Source of the DNA: Macrobrachium rosenbergii
Taxonomy: Eukaryota; Arthropoda; Malacostraca; Decapoda; Palaemonidae
Length of the DNA: 64,000 nucleotides
NCBI RefSeq assembly: GCF_040412425.1
Contig: NC_089788.1
Coordinates: 62,141,720 to 62,205,719, forward strand
Direction of reading: 5' to 3'
In this document: piece by piece, positions 10,703 to 22,076 of the stretch
Numbering within the stretch: the first letter of the stretch is position 1
Layout: every line of letters starts with the position of its first letter
Notes under the pieces: model-generated
The model's input: the letters and a program-made list of their open reading frames with translations, nothing else
Databases searched by the model: none
What the model was told of the DNA's origin: nothing
Translations under genes and position numbers: made by a program

Positions 10703-10807
10703 AAAAAATGTGGAACGCTTCACGATTAGCGTGTCATCCTTGCGCAGGGCCATGCTAATCTTCTCTGTATCGTTCAATTTTAGTATATGTACTGCCGAAG
10801 CAAGTAC
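10703..10807 (-). ncRNA. RNU6: U6 spliceosomal snRNA copy, probably a pseudogene
   Basis: The reverse complement starts GTACTTGCTTCGGCAGTAC and continues through the U6 core (ACAGAGA box, GATTAGCATGG, GCGCAAGGATGACACGC) to CGTGAAGCGTTCCACATTTTTT. Almost the whole of U6 is present, including the catalytic ACAGAGA and the T-run terminator. Differences from canonical U6 are a missing G in TTGGAACG, a missing C in GGCCCC and changes just before the 3' stem (CTAATCG for CAAATTCG). No TATA box is seen 25-30 bp upstream, so transcription is doubtful. It lies within the gag part of DIRS A. Confidence 0.85.
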
Positions 10808-10839
10808 TGGCTAAATTAAGGGACATCAGATGTTGAAGC

Positions 10840-12344
10840 GGGTAGTAGTGCGACATGATGAACAACTGGAGCGGCGTCAACTCAAGACTTGAAGCTATAC
10901 GGGCGGCGGCGGAGCGTCATGGCGTGGCGCGCGAGAGGCTCCGTGGCAAGTACTAGAAGAGAGTCACAGGCGCGCGCCGAAAGCGTCAAGGTGAGGCGCG
11001 TGAAGCGTGAAGCGCCGCGAAGAGCAAGATGCGAGACAAGAGAAAGTCCAACACCTCAAATCGGGAAGGCGAATAGGAAGCCACTAAACAGTCTCTCTAG
11101 ACGACAGACGAGAAGCCCCAAAACATCTAGCAGACGAGGAAGGCGAACCAGGAGACGAAGGTGAAAGTCTGTACCTCTTAACAGGCAGATTCGAATCTTG
11201 AAAGGTTCATGAGCATCCAGCTGTTGTTGCAAACCCAACAAAATCTTACGCGTTGGAGAAGCAACTCTCTCGGGAGAAGGGCTGAACCTGAGAGAAGGAA
11301 AGGGGCGAGAGACGTAACTTCCTTCCACAGGGGAAGAAGCTCTAGCCCTTGCCTTAGCGCGACAGGGGGGTCGAGTAGCGTCATCATTCGAAAAACACTT
11401 TATTCTCTTCTGCAGAGGAATATCCACGCAACTTTCGGGGAAGAGTACAAACGTCTAGAGGAAGAGGACATGAAGCGTCCTCTCCTCTAAGCTTCTCTTA
11501 AGAGGGCGAGAGTCCAACCGAGCTCCAACCCCAAGGCGGGGAGGGCGTGTCGGAGGACGAGAAGCAATCCTTCAGGATGCGTGCCTGAGCACGATCCCTG
11601 GCAGCCTGGGTAGCGTCATCAGGACCTGCCGAAGGGACGCCAGATCGGTGGGAAGCCCCGTAACCCTCATGCGGCTTTCGACATGCCCCCTCCCTGGTCC
11701 TGGGAGTTCGACAGAGGTCCAGGCCTAGAGGCATTATAGGGCCGATCTGACACCCCCTCCACAACACTAGGGCACTAGCACTAACACTATGCGTTTGAAT
11801 TGCATTCACTTTAGTTTCAAGAGCACGCATTGACTCCACACACGAGCCAGGGAATTACCTTCTGCAGCAACAAACTACAGGGTTAGTACTAAAATTTACT
11901 ACAGGGTTACTAGTAGGAAAACCCTGACTGTCCATCTAAGGATGCACTCTAGGAGGAAGATTTCCTCAGCCTATCACGCTCCAATTTAAGCATATAGGCT
12001 TCATATTCTTCCACTCACCCTCAGACAATCCCACACATTCATTACCGATTATCATAGAGCATTGAACACCCTTACATATCATACATAAAGTGTGAGGAAC
12101 TATCAAAGTCTTGATAGCCTCACCTTACATTCACCCAAGCTACAGACTCAATAGCTAGAGGTAAGACATCTTAATTATAAGAAAAGTCAAAAGCAAAATC
12201 AAAACGGTCCACAAAGAGCGTATGCCAAGTCACAGATCCAGTCGAATACCAAAAAACAACCAAAATACTTAAGTGACAACAAATTTCGAAATCCAAATGG
12301 CGGAGGAACTGACAACAGGTGTTGACAGTCCAGCGACAGAGAAA
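10840..12344 (-). pseudogene. DIRS A gag-like region, decayed
   Basis: This is the minus-strand region upstream of the reverse transcriptase in element order. The longest remnant (11839-11498) begins M-R-A-L-E-T-K-V and is Ser/Pro/Arg-rich, as DIRS gag proteins often are. GC content and CpG use are higher than in the surrounding intron-like DNA. Blocks recur in copy D after 42880. The call rests on position and on the copy comparison, not on a domain. Confidence 0.5.
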
Positions 12345-12512
12345 ATCTGAATAGAAAATGGGAATGGTTCCTGATACCCGCCTCCCAGCGGCGGGAATGG
12401 GTACTAACCACCTGCCCGGCCACTGCGTGTGCCGCGAGTTTTGAAATTCTGTCGGACTTCGGAGAATACAGCTATATATATATCTGGCAGGTAAGTCTCA
12501 TGAACAAAATAC
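12345..12512. repeat. Right inverted terminus of DIRS A
   Basis: The block from GAAAATGGGAATGG to CAGGTAAGTCTCATGAAC is the reverse complement of the left-end sequence at about 6078-6230 and of the inner repeat at about 6331-6353. It ends where the interrupted TIR element resumes (TACATATACATC, then a short GA tract). Confidence 0.8.
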
Positions 12513-13089
12513 ATTTTACATATACATCAAAATTCTCTCATCTCAGTAAGAGAGACAGAGAGAGAGAGAGAGAATTATTATTTTTATCATTTAATGTTAT
12601 TAATTAATCTTATTAAACTTAATAATAATATCTGAAAATTAGTACTGTAAATTATTATTTTATAAAATGTATATGTACATACAGTACAGTAATTAGTCAC
12701 GAAAATAATATGAATACAGAATACTGCTCTACATAAAAATCCATGAACGGGTGAGTTTTCCCACGAATAATTTATAGATAGGTTCCACAGAAAATTCTGT
12801 GACTCGCCGAGTCCACGAATTGCGAGTCTGCGAATCTAGGGGGTCAATTGTATACACCAATGTGTACTTTCATGCTCCCAAAATTCACTACCGAGATTTC
12901 CTAACAACTAACGATCGGCAAGAAAGCAAGGTTACAATGATAGGACTAATGACTTTACACATCTCATCTAAATTTCAACGTTTTGCAAATAATGAGAGGC
13001 AAAAACAGTTACATCTCCACTAAGCTGCGTTGACAACCTTATCCAGTGACAGATTTTAAAGATTTTTACTGCACGGACACCATGAGGCT

Positions 13090-13480
13090 TTTGTTTCAAA
13101 AATGGTTAATGCTCAAGAATCATTTTGTGTGCGCACTGACTTTATCATGCATTCCTGGACATAGGAGTGCTTGGCCTCCAAATACCACAGTATAAATTCT
13201 TAACTCCACCACTTAAGGGTTTAAGTCTGTCCAGGTATACCCTTAGAGTTCTAACTGGATATAACAAATAACAAAGCCACTTCTTCATTGCCTACCAATG
13301 CACTTAAATTAGGCGATGTCACAAATTTGGGAAGGGCTTTCACTGCTACATCTTTTCTTTAAGCAATGAACGAAAAGAGAGAGGTTTCCACTGAAACAGC
13401 CCACTTACAAGAAAGGGATTGAAGCTCACTAATATGCTTTCCCATTGCAAGAGCTAAAAGAGAGTACTAATTAATCCATG
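13090..13480 (-). pseudogene. Degraded DIRS-type tyrosine recombinase
   Basis: The minus strand near 13262-13220 reads L-Y-P-V-R-T-L-R-V-Y-L-D-R, the recombinase block also seen in copies A, C and D. To its right (13300-13480) are weak matches to the Arg-I region, and to its left M-S-R-N-A. Stops and frameshifts are frequent. The His-x-x-Arg part and termini were not found. Confidence 0.5.
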
Positions 13481-14191
13481 TCAGGCAGGATATATTCCTT
13501 TTCCAAAGATTAAAAGCCTCTTGCCCCCTCCAAAAATGCATGTAGTGACCTATCATTTCATTATCCACTGCACTAAAATTCTTGCAACTGGTTTTGCATC
13601 CCACAACCAAATGATGCAGTTAGCTACTGGAAGGTGTAGGCAATGATAATTACAACTATCAAACTAGAACACAAAAAGAGACAACTTAACACTCCTGTAT
13701 CATTTAGTTTGGACACAAATATCAGCCCCAGGACATAGGATCATTACTTCAGCACAGGAGAACAAATGATGCAAATCATAAACACCTCTTAAAAATTTTC
13801 CAACCTGAATAGAAAAGAAGCACTGAATTGTCATTTGTATACTGCCATTGTTCCATTATCCACTCAGAACCCTGTCCCTGAATTAGCAACTAGAGAAAAT
13901 ACTGTAGATAGGCAGTAAAATGTATACACTATAATATTACAACTATTAAACTAGAAAAAAATATATAAATGATGACTATTATTTGATGATGACACCCACT
14001 TTGACATCAAGAAAATATCAATGGCTCCTCTTTACTAGAGTAAAGCAAGTTAAAAATGAAGAGATCTCTACAAAATTTCCACAAGACATTTTGGCCTCTG
14101 ACTTGCTATTTGCTGTCGACTGAAATCTGGAGTCACATCATAATTCCCATTAATGCCATGCATTTGATTATGTATGTTAAAAAAAGTTTAC
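13481..14191. other. Intron-like spacer, nothing recognised
   Basis: AT-rich DNA downstream (in gene sense) of the ATP12-family exon at 14307-14192. The final coding exon of that gene would be expected in this direction. I searched by eye for its conserved W-G-x-x-E-W-x-H block and did not find it. Confidence 0.4.
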
Positions 14192-14307
14192 CTGGTACTC
14201 TGTTTCTATCCTAGAGAGGGAAACTGCTTTTTCTGCTGAAATTTTTCTTTCTGCTGCAGCTATTGTTAACACCACTGATTTTAAGGCCTCTACCCCATAC
14301 AAGAAAC
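14192..14307 (-). CDS. ATPAF2: ATPAF2-like exon (number 6 if the missing exon is counted)
   Basis: This 116-bp exon is bounded by GACAG acceptor and CCAG|GTAAAC donor. It starts in phase 1, completing a Gly codon with the previous exon, and ends in phase 0. The peptide runs F-L-Y-G-V-E-A-L-K-S-V-V-L-T to L-S-R-I-E-T-E-Y-Q. This matches the part of ATPAF2 where an A-L-K-S-x-V-L-T helix is followed by A-V-x-L-S-R-x-E-x-E-Y-Q. The next exon should begin with the conserved W-G block. Confidence 0.9.
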
Positions 14308-15559
14308 CTGTCAATGCAAAAAAGAAATTTAATTCAGTACATGAACCTTCAAAAGGCAAGTTACACAATACAAACACTTCTAACTACAGTTGGCTCTCAA
14401 CTTACACTCAACATTGGTTCCAATTAAAGAATAATTTAATAATTGTGCAGATTCAAATCCCTTAAGTCAAACTATGTACAGTAATTCACTGTACTATAGG
14501 GTATGAGCTTCAGTATACATAACCTGTGCACATCCTCCTGCATACAGTATACACTGTAAACCTTTCTTGATTATCTATATTGTAAAACTATATTAAACAA
14601 TGTATTGATTATCTATATTGTAAAACTGTATATTAAACAATGTAAATGCTATGTAAACACAGTTGTTGCTACAGTATTATAATGTACTGTTCTGTTTAAG
14701 GAATAATGGAAAAAGCCTCTACTTGTCCAGTATAGTACTAATGCAACCATTGGAGCTAAAACTGATAAGCAACAACATAACATTTTCTGTTATTCAAGAA
14801 TTAGAAATTACTTTCATTTACATATATTTATGATATGAAAGAGAAAACTGAATAAAGAACAAAATACAATTATAATATCTTGATAGCCTTCACATTATGA
14901 TGATGATGCTGATGATATTTGACAATGAAGAAGAAGTTTGCTATATGGTACCTATAATACTGATGCGGTGAAGTAATGGGATGTGTGGCATTAAAGATAA
15001 AGAATTTATCAAATTAACTTGAACCATTTGACTGGATGTCAGGAGGGTTGTCCATGCTGGGAGAACCTACATCTGCTTGCAAACATTACATACATACTTT
15101 GATGGGGCCTCAATAAAAGGAGCTCAGAGGTTGATGGCTGAGGATCTTCAAACACTGAAGGTCATGGCCTCACAGGCCAAATGCTTTTATAAAAAAAAAT
15201 GTGACTGGAAGGTGTTCCTTCTTTTTCTCTGCTTCACTGAACATATGTTGCAATAGTTGTAAGCACGTTGTTATCCCTTAGTAGATACCGATACATCACT
15301 TCAGTAAAAGATTATTTTTGAGGGACACAGCCTGCAACACTTGCACCTACTGCTCTCACTGTCTACCTTATCTTTGTCTTAGTTGGTATAGATGAGTCCA
15401 GTGATCCACACCAAGCCCCTTACACCCTTAGGCAAGGTTCCATGCTCACATGAGCCAGCTTAATCTAAACCAATCACTAACTCAACTCATTTATCTGTAC
15501 ACTTAGGTAGATCCTTGTGCTCCTAATGGAGAAGCATTTCTTTGTGTTCTGTATGCTCT
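14308..15559. other. Intron, mostly unique AT-rich DNA
   Basis: This part of the intron between exons at 23794 and 14307 shows no coding signal I can support. It has short AT repeats and the ACAGTACTGTA phrase common across this window. Confidence 0.5.
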
Positions 15560-16160
15560 TTGACATTGTTAGGGATCATGTCAGTTAAGATTCCCCCACT
15601 AACTCCCCTAGCAACATTCAAGATCAAATTGGTCTTTGTCAATAGTGGAGTAGCCCATAAAGTCATTAATCTATCTCACTTCATAATGGCTTCAAGCATG
15701 CAATCAGTCTTGGGCCTTAGGGGATCTATAGCCTCTCCAATGAGAACAATTGTATCTGCAATTATAATGCTCTTTCATACATCCAAGATGTTACAGTCAG
15801 GGTTTGCTTATGAATTCCCAAATTCTTGTAAGCCTTTTCAAAGGACTGGGGGTAACCAAGAGCATTGTCTATTACGAGGAGATCCTCAAATGGAAAGCCC
15901 TTTTTCTGAAGAATTTCTTCACCACAGATGAATGACCCAAAATCAACAAGGCCATACACCCATCCCTTCTGACAGTGGCCAAAACACAAGCAAGGAATTC
16001 TACCTCCATATCAACTACCACTGATTCTCTAGTGATTTTCAATTTCTTAAGAATGTAACACCTGACAAAGCTGGCCAATCATCCCTTTATAGCCTTAAAC
16101 TCCTTGCCCCATGTTTTCTTACTGGATGGTCCAATGGCCTTCAACTTATATTTGTTAAGT
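15560..16160 (-). pseudogene. pogo/Tigger-like DDE transposase fossil
   Basis: The minus-strand peptide at 15930-15830 reads G-F-P-F-E-D-L-L-V-I-D-N-A-L-G-Y-P, a degenerate form of the L-L-x-x-D-N-A-P-G-H block that holds the second catalytic Asp of pogo/jerky transposases. Further along (about 15690-15640) F-M-G-Y-S-T-I-D-K resembles the post-catalytic F-W-K-x-Y-x-I block. Stops interrupt the frame. Non-autonomous elements in this window (TA duplications, CAG termini) belong to the same superfamily, but a direct relationship is only inference. Confidence 0.6.
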
Positions 16161-17093
16161 TATCCAGATAGCTTGCTGCTTAGGAAGGATGATGAGAAGA
16201 CCTAAAGAGGACTGGAAAGATAGCGTAAAAGAGGTAATGGGAATGAAAGGATTAATAACCCAGAAGTACAAGAAAATGCACAAAAAAGGAAGTAAATGTG
16301 TAGTGTGGGTACAGGGTTTTGATGCAATGCTATTGAACCTTCTGTGTGTGTGCATTATATGATAATGTGGAATTTTTGTAATATGGGCTTGATCTGCAAT
16401 TCAGCAATTAAAGTATGAATGTGGCAGTGACTTCGGTCTTTTCTTCTCTGGTGCAACCCCATTATGCAAAACAGCTTAAGGTTGAAAAGAGTTCCCATAC
16501 ATTTCCCATCTTTCATTATACAACATACAATCATTATATTTTGTCTATGCTGAATCATTACTTAAGCATGGGGTGATATCATAGTTCTTAAGCCTTGTTG
16601 TCTAACAAAAGACTAATAAAGAAGATAATAAGTACCTGTTATTGTTGCAATTCTATGCTATCTCTGATGTCTCCAGACCTACATGATGCCCCTTAAATAG
16701 TACAATGTGACAAACTGTGAGAGAATAGGAATCTCTATTACTTACCAAGAACAAAATGGTGTATGTTAAGTGGGAATCTGGTCAACTACATATGGTGAAT
16801 GATAATGGAACTCGCTAATCCACTTGCTTACCCACAACAGCGATTAAGTGACTCCTCAGTTTATTATACATAATAGTAGTTGAATTATATTTCCAACAAT
16901 CAGTACCTGAGAGATTTTGAAAAATTCTCAACAAATAAAAGATAATACAACTCCCACATGCAAATTCAGTGGTCTGGTCAAACTATTTATAAATAATAAT
17001 AGCTAACCCTGTTAAAGGCAGTCCTGAAGCAAAATTAACTTTTTTTTTTTTACGTAACATCTTTTCTCAAGATCCAAAATCCCCTAAGGAGTA
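16161..17093. other. Intron, nothing recognised
   Basis: No ORF above about 67 codons and no repeat that I can name. It may include decayed flanks of the transposase fossil. Confidence 0.4.
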
Positions 17094-17978
17094 CAGTGGA
17101 CCGCTGCTATATCACGGTTCAGCTTTTGTGGCTTTAGTTAGTCATGGATTTTTCTGCGGAATGTAAATCCAAATAAATCGCAGAAAATTCACAAATCTGT
17201 GGATTTTTTTTGTACAGCAACATTTGCTAATTACTGTATTTTCATTACTGAATACATTTTTTATGATAAAAAAATTATTTACTAATTTTCAAATATTAAT
17301 ATTAATGTAAACAGCAAAATATCAATAAAATGTACCTTTTTAATGAATATTTAATATTTAGGTACAGTACTTAACTCTACTTGCGAATTCCTAATGTTTC
17401 TCCTATCTTCTGTAAAAAGAAAACAGGACAGCTTGAATAAGATATTATTAATGTAAACACAGCAAAATATCAATAAAATGTTACTTCACTCACAGAATCC
17501 ATTTACTGTATTACTGTATTAATATACTGATCTATTATCATCATAATATGTATAAAAAAATTATCGTCCAGCATTTATAATGCTTACATTCTCAGAATCA
17601 GCTGATTGATCCTACTATGGAAAGAATTTGGAAAATAATTTTTTAGTTGCTAAAAGAAATGATGAACATATTAATGGAATTATCATTTTTAATTTCGTAT
17701 ATAAAAGTAAAATGGGTATACAAAGGTAAACTAAAGTGTTTTAGGGTGATAGTTTAAGGTATATTGTATTTGGTGTAGGACAATAGTTTATGGTACATTT
17801 GGTGTTTAAACTATTAAAATAGGCAGTTATAAGCATTTTAGTTTAAGGTATATTTGGTGTTTGAATGATTAAAACAGGCAGTTATAAGCACTTTTAGAGG
17901 GGGGTAAACTTAACGTGGATTTTCGCTTTTCGCGGGTGGCTGTGGTCCCTAACCCCCGTGAATAGTGGGGGTCGACTG
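17094..17978. mobile_element. pogo-like TIR element, copy 2 (inverted relative to copies 1 and 3)
   Basis: The element starts CAGTGGACCGCTGCTATATC after TA at 17092 and ends GTGGGGGTCGACTG before TA at 17979. It is 885 bp, AT-rich and without a transposase. The left terminus matches the reverse complement of the right end of copy 3 over the first ~110 bp, so it is in opposite orientation. An internal near-duplicate is visible at 17741-17830 and 17841-17900 (TTTAAGGTATATTTGGTGTT). Confidence 0.75.
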
Positions 17979-18542
17979 TACTTACAACTGGATTTACTAA
18001 AAACTTTCAGTAGGGCATTAACAAAGAGTCTAAAGTAACTTGGTTTACAGACTTTGTTCATGTCAGGTACTCATCTAGAAGAACAAGGGTATAATTCTCC
18101 CCGTGTGGAATTTCCCTATCAGGAAAGCCTGCACGAACTGACTGAGCCATGGCAGTCATATCATCACTGCCCAGCACTATATTATTCCAGGATAAACCAC
18201 TACCCACTAGAAGGTACAGACACTTCAGATGGGGTTGGATGGACCCTATCAGGGTCTTTCCCAAGGAAAGACTTTGTCGCCATTGGAGGAACTGAAGTGG
18301 GAGTCCATAGAATCTAGTGCTTTTGGATTATCGGACCAAACATGGATTCTACTCAGGAGGAAATCATGAACAGTATCAAGGGTGACCTTGTTACTGAGCG
18401 TCAGCATATCAGAGATGCTATCCATGATTCCCAGAAGGAATTTAGATCTATCCTGGATATAGAATGAGTATGTGCAAAAATTTCTCACCCTTTAAACTTT
18501 CACTTGATGGAAAATACCTCATTAATGAAAGGAAAAATAAAA
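17979..18542. other. Intron with possible decayed retroelement sequence
   Basis: Minus-strand peptides at 18058-18488 contain I-V-L-G-S-D-D-M-T-A-M-A-Q, which faintly resembles the last conserved block of a DIRS RNase H (S-D-N-x-T-A). The rest does not support a family call. Confidence 0.3.
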
Positions 18543-18842
18543 CATTTTTAATTAACTTATATTTTTCATAACTACCAAACCTGAGGTCTTTATGTAAGGG
18601 GATTTTCTCAAGCGCTTATCTGGAGTCCGGTTAAAATAGCACAAGGTTTTGGTGGCAACGGGAGATAGCCAATGGGGAAAGGGGTAGGCAAAGCCTGATC
18701 TGGATTCCCCCCTAAATGATGCTGTGACACTTCAATTTTCTTCCAGGCCAGGTAACTGTATGAGGGGTGGCTTGAGGTGGGCCATTTACATGAGACCTCA
18801 GGTTTGTTAGTTATGTAAAATACAAGTTGATTAAAAATTTGT
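18543..18842. repeat. Terminal hairpin of DIRS B
   Basis: Arms pair AACCTGAGGTCT (about 18578) with AGACCTCAGGTTTG (about 18793) and continue outward through CATAACTACCAAAC / GTTTGTTAGTTATG and TTTTTAATTAACTT / AAGTTGATTAAAAA. The loop is about 200 bp. It is closely related to the hairpin of copy E at 46995. Confidence 0.85.
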
Positions 18843-19428
18843 CATTTATTCATACACAAAACAAACCATGGTCTTTACTTAAGGGGAGGCTTACTTTTGG
18901 TGGGAGGATAAAGTAAGCTTTAGAACCAACTGGAGGTTCAGCTCACCTGGGCTCACTTTCTGGTCAATTGTTAGAGCATAAGAAGGAGTCGTATGCCTCT
19001 GAACTGTTAAGTGAAAGATTACTTAACAGCCATACATCTGGGCTAAGAGACAATGGGAACTCCTGTCTGCATTGTGTCTTAGAAGAAGGAAAGAACCTAT
19101 AATAGTTGGAGACAACAAAACTCACATTAGCTACCAACCTTGTTCTGTTGTCAATCCCTCTCTCCCCTTATAAGAGAGAGGAAAAGGACTTGCTTCTATT
19201 TAAGAATTTGTATTGTGTAGGAACAATCAAATATGACAAATAGAATGGTTGTTCATTCACCTGCATCTAACCAGTTCTAGCAAATGATGGTTCAAATCTC
19301 TCCACAGCCCACACGAAGGGGAGAAGAAGCAAGTGAAAGGAAGAAGGCCAGTCATTTCATTCACTCTCACTTTCATAACCAACATCTTAGGTAAGATGCA
19401 AACTGTCCCACTAGAGGCACTGGATGAG

Positions 19429-20205
19429 CTACACAACTTGTTGCGTAGCCACCACTAGACCCAAGGAAAAAGTGTCCAAGGCCCTATGGGCATTGTCCTG
19501 AAGATAGAAGGTGAAGGTCATTTGACGAACCCATGTACCACCCTTCAATATCCTATGAACCAACAAGTTATTTTTGAAAGCAGTGGAAGGGCCAAAACCC
19601 CTCATATCATGAGCTTTTGCATGCACTGCATTGGCATCTGTATCTGAAGAGGTACTGTATGCTTGTCTAATTACCTCATGTAGCCAAAATGAGATGGTGT
19701 TCTTGGACACTTCTTTCTTGTTCTGGCCTTTGCTATCAATGTCTTGGACACTCAGGCTTGAGATGCCAAGTTCTTTTTTGATAGCTATGCAGCACCCTGA
19801 CAAAACATAAAAGTAATTCGTCTGAATCGTTATCAACAAAATCTCCAAGGGACGGGATCAAGAATGACTTGAACCTGTCATTGTGAACCAAGGGATTTTG
19901 AGTCTTAGCTACGAATTCTGGGACAAATTCGAAGGCTATGGACCCCCAACCCCTTGAGTGTTTAACATTACAAAAGAGGTCATAAAGTTCACCTACTCTT
20001 TTTGATGAAGCCAAGACCAGTAAGAAGACCGTCTTGAGTATTAAATTTCTATCTGATGAATGCCGTAAGGGTTTGAATGGAGTACGAGTGAGGCCGCTAA
20101 GGACCAGGGATAAAATCCAGTTAGGAGGCTTCAAATCTCTCAGGGAACAGAACTGTTCAAAACTTTTGAAGAGAATAGAGATTTCCCATGAGGAGAAAAG
20201 GTCTA
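19429..20205 (-). pseudogene. DIRS B tyrosine recombinase, C-terminal two thirds
   Basis: The minus strand encodes S-S-W-E-I-S-I-L-F-K-S-F-E-Q, then L-A-S-S-K-R-V-G-E-L with the first catalytic Arg, then V-A-K-T-Q-N. After one frameshift near 19740-19850 come S-K-N-T-I-S-F-W-L-H-E-V-I-R-Q-A and A-H-D-M-R-G (19600-19611), the His-x-x-Arg pair, ending with T-F-Y-L-Q-D where the nucleophilic Tyr is expected. Both catalytic blocks are therefore present, which is unusual in this window. The N-terminal part continues at 21203 beyond the inserted TIR element. Confidence 0.85.
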
Positions 20206-21202
20206 CAATCAACGCCCCGGTATTCACAGGGGATAGGGACCACAAACACCTGCAAATAGCTAAAATCCATGAATACTTGACATCCCGTCAAAAAATGCTC
20301 ATAACTGGCTATTTGAATAGTTCAAAAACCAGACCCCTCTCTAAAAACATTTATAACTGCTTATTTCAATAGTTCAAACACCAAATATACCTTAAACTAT
20401 CATCCTACACAGAACATACCTTAAACTATCACCTAAAACACTTTAATATTTCAAAGTTATCTTACAACATTACCCTTAAAAATATATGGCTTACAGCTAA
20501 ATGTGAAAACTATTCATTACCCCTATTTTCAAATACATCCATTTTCTCTCATACAGTACTGAAGAAGTCCAATTTTCTATGTACAAAAAGTTAAGTATAT
20601 CTTAGTTTAACCAGACCACTGAGCTGATTAACAGCTCTCCTAGGGCTGGCCCGAAGGATTAGATTTACTTTTACGTGGCTAAGAACCAACTGGTTACCTA
20701 GCAACGGGACCTACAGCTTATTGTGGAATCCGAACCACATTATAGTGAGAAATGAATTTCTATCACCAGAAACAAATTCCTCTTGTTCTTCACTGGCCGG
20801 TCGGAGATTCGAACTCGCGACCAACAGAGTGGTAGCTGAGAACGGAACCCGCTCACCCAGCGAGGAACTTTTTCTATGTACAGTACTGTACATGGGGAAA
20901 CACTGGGAAGTTAAGTACTGTATACAGTACCTTAATATTTAATATGCATTGAAAAAAGAATACAATTTATTGATAGTTTGCTGTGTTTACACTAACATTA
21001 ATCTTTGAAAATTAGTAAATAATTTTTTATCATAAAAATGTATTTAGTCACGAAAATAACATGAAAATACTGAATATTTCTCAACGAAAAAATCTGCAAA
21101 TTACCGAATTTTTCACAAATAATTCAGTGATAAGTTCCACAGAAAAATCCATGAATAAGTGAAGCCATGAATCCTGAACCGTAAATAGGCAGGGGTAGAC
21201 TG
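20206..21202. mobile_element. pogo-like TIR element, copy 3, inside DIRS B
   Basis: It starts CAATCAACGCCCCGGTATTC after TA at 20204 and ends GGGGTAGACTG before TA at 21203. It is 997 bp, of which about 290 bp is a nested SINE (20585-20878). Joining the host sequence across the single TA gives recombinase coding sequence that aligns with copy E, confirming the insertion boundaries. Confidence 0.8.
20585..20878 (-). mobile_element. tRNA-derived SINE, inside the TIR element
   Basis: On the minus strand it matches the plus-strand SINE at 62567-62851 along its length: tRNA-like head (GAGGAAC end at 20870), middle block with GAAATGAATTTCTATCACC, and tail block AGCTGATTAACAGCTCTCC. The tail ends near AAAAAGTTAAGTATA. 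Partial relatives are at 35048-35225 and 27541-27600. Confidence 0.8.
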
Positions 21203-21596
21203 TACACCTTTCAAAAGCAGACCTAATCCTATAGCAGCTCTGAAGCCCTTGATGGCTGACACAAAAAGTAGCTTCTCCCTATGGAGGAATATGAGGAAGT
21301 CTGCTACTTGCTGAATAGAAGTTCTGACTGGAGAGAAACCCTATTGATGACATGAATCACAGTAGGCGGCAAATTTCCCTTGGCTGTAGATGATTTCCTG
21401 AGATAGCCTGACATTTCTGTTGCTGCTCTGTGAGAAAAGCCTCTTGCTCGCAGGAGATACTGGATAGTCTCCAGACATGATGAGACAGGGAACCAACCGA
21501 CTGGTGGAACCTCTCCAAGTGTGGTTGGCAAAGGAGGTTATACCAGGGGGGAATCTCTCTCATTGCCTCGGTCAGCAGGGCCAGAAGATTGGGGTA
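21203..21596 (-). pseudogene. DIRS B recombinase N-terminus and linker
   Basis: The minus strand reads through the region that in copy E gives G-Y-R-A-A-L-S-A-V-L and the preceding Q-Y-L-L-R-A-R-G-F-S-H-R-A-A-T-E-M-S-G linker. Here the same linker residues appear at about 21460-21400. Short frames overlap with shifts between them. Confidence 0.7.
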
Positions 21597-22076
21597 CTAC
21601 TCTGCATGTGGCCACAAGGAAGCCATCAGGGTCATCCTGAGGTTGTGAGAAGTCATAACTCTGTTGATTACTTGACGGATCAGGCAACAGGGGGGAAAGA
21701 TGCAAGTGTCCAGATTGTCTTCTGCTGCGGCCCAAGGATCTGGAATGACCAAGCATACCTCTAGTTTCCTGTTGTATCTAGTCACAAACAGATCTATCAC
21801 TGGTCTTCCCCACAGATGGAACAACCTTTCCGCTACTTCCAGATGAAATGACCACTCTGTCCTTAGCACTTGACCTTGACGACTCAGCTTGTCTGCCACT
21901 ATGTTCCTCTTGCCTGGAATGTATCTGGCTGAGAGATCCATCGAGTGAGTCACCATCCAATGGTACAATTGTACCGTCAAATCGTGAAGTTGACAGGAAA
22001 CTAGGCTCCCTTGTTTGTTGACACAAGCCACCACTGTGATATTGTCAGACATGAGAACTGCGGAGTGCCCCATCAC
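21597..22076 (-). pseudogene. DIRS B RNase H C-terminal part and trailing domain
   Basis: This open frame of 159 codons is one of the best preserved DIRS coding blocks here. It contains M-S-D-N-I-T-V-V-A-C-V-N-K-Q-G-S (RNase H Asp), Y-I-P-G-K-R-N-I-V-A-D-K-L-S-R, W-G-R-P-V-I-D-L-F-V-T and N-L-R-M-T-L-M-A-S-L-W-P. These blocks follow RNase H in DIRS Pol proteins. The N-terminal RNase H half is out of frame to the right. Confidence 0.88.

Larger units (their letters stand above)
6042..12512 (-). mobile_element. DIRS retrotransposon A (decayed, nearly full length)
   Basis: The element reads right to left: gag-like region (about 11840-10430), reverse transcriptase and RNase H (about 9400-7940), tyrosine recombinase (about 7440-6731). 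This is the gene order of DIRS elements, which integrate through a tyrosine recombinase and leave no target duplication. The left end is a hairpin (6042-6328). The right end (12345-12512) is the inverse complement of the hairpin loop sequence at about 6078-6230, the inverted-terminal/internal-complementary layout typical of DIRS. All three genes are broken by frameshifts. A U6 copy and an unexplained 0.6-kb segment lie inside. It shares termini with copy D at 37584. Confidence 0.85.
4885..12850. mobile_element. pogo-like TIR element, copy 1, split by DIRS A
   Basis: The left end CAGTCGACCCCCGTATTTG follows TA at 4883. The right end, complementary in pattern (GGGGGTCAATTG), is followed by TA at 12851. 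The two ends and the internal AT-rich stretch with the phrase TTTGAAAATTAGTAAAT are shared with copies at 17094-17978 and 20206-21202. TA target duplication and CAG-type termini fit the Tc1/mariner-pogo group. No transposase is present, so it is non-autonomous. The body (4885-6041 plus 12513-12850, about 1.5 kb) is enlarged by (GA)n expansion and split by a DIRS element. Confidence 0.7.

Noticed and set aside
18058..18488. Possible DIRS RNase H fossil
   Set aside because: Only one short block resembles the family; kept as a low-confidence note rather than a call.
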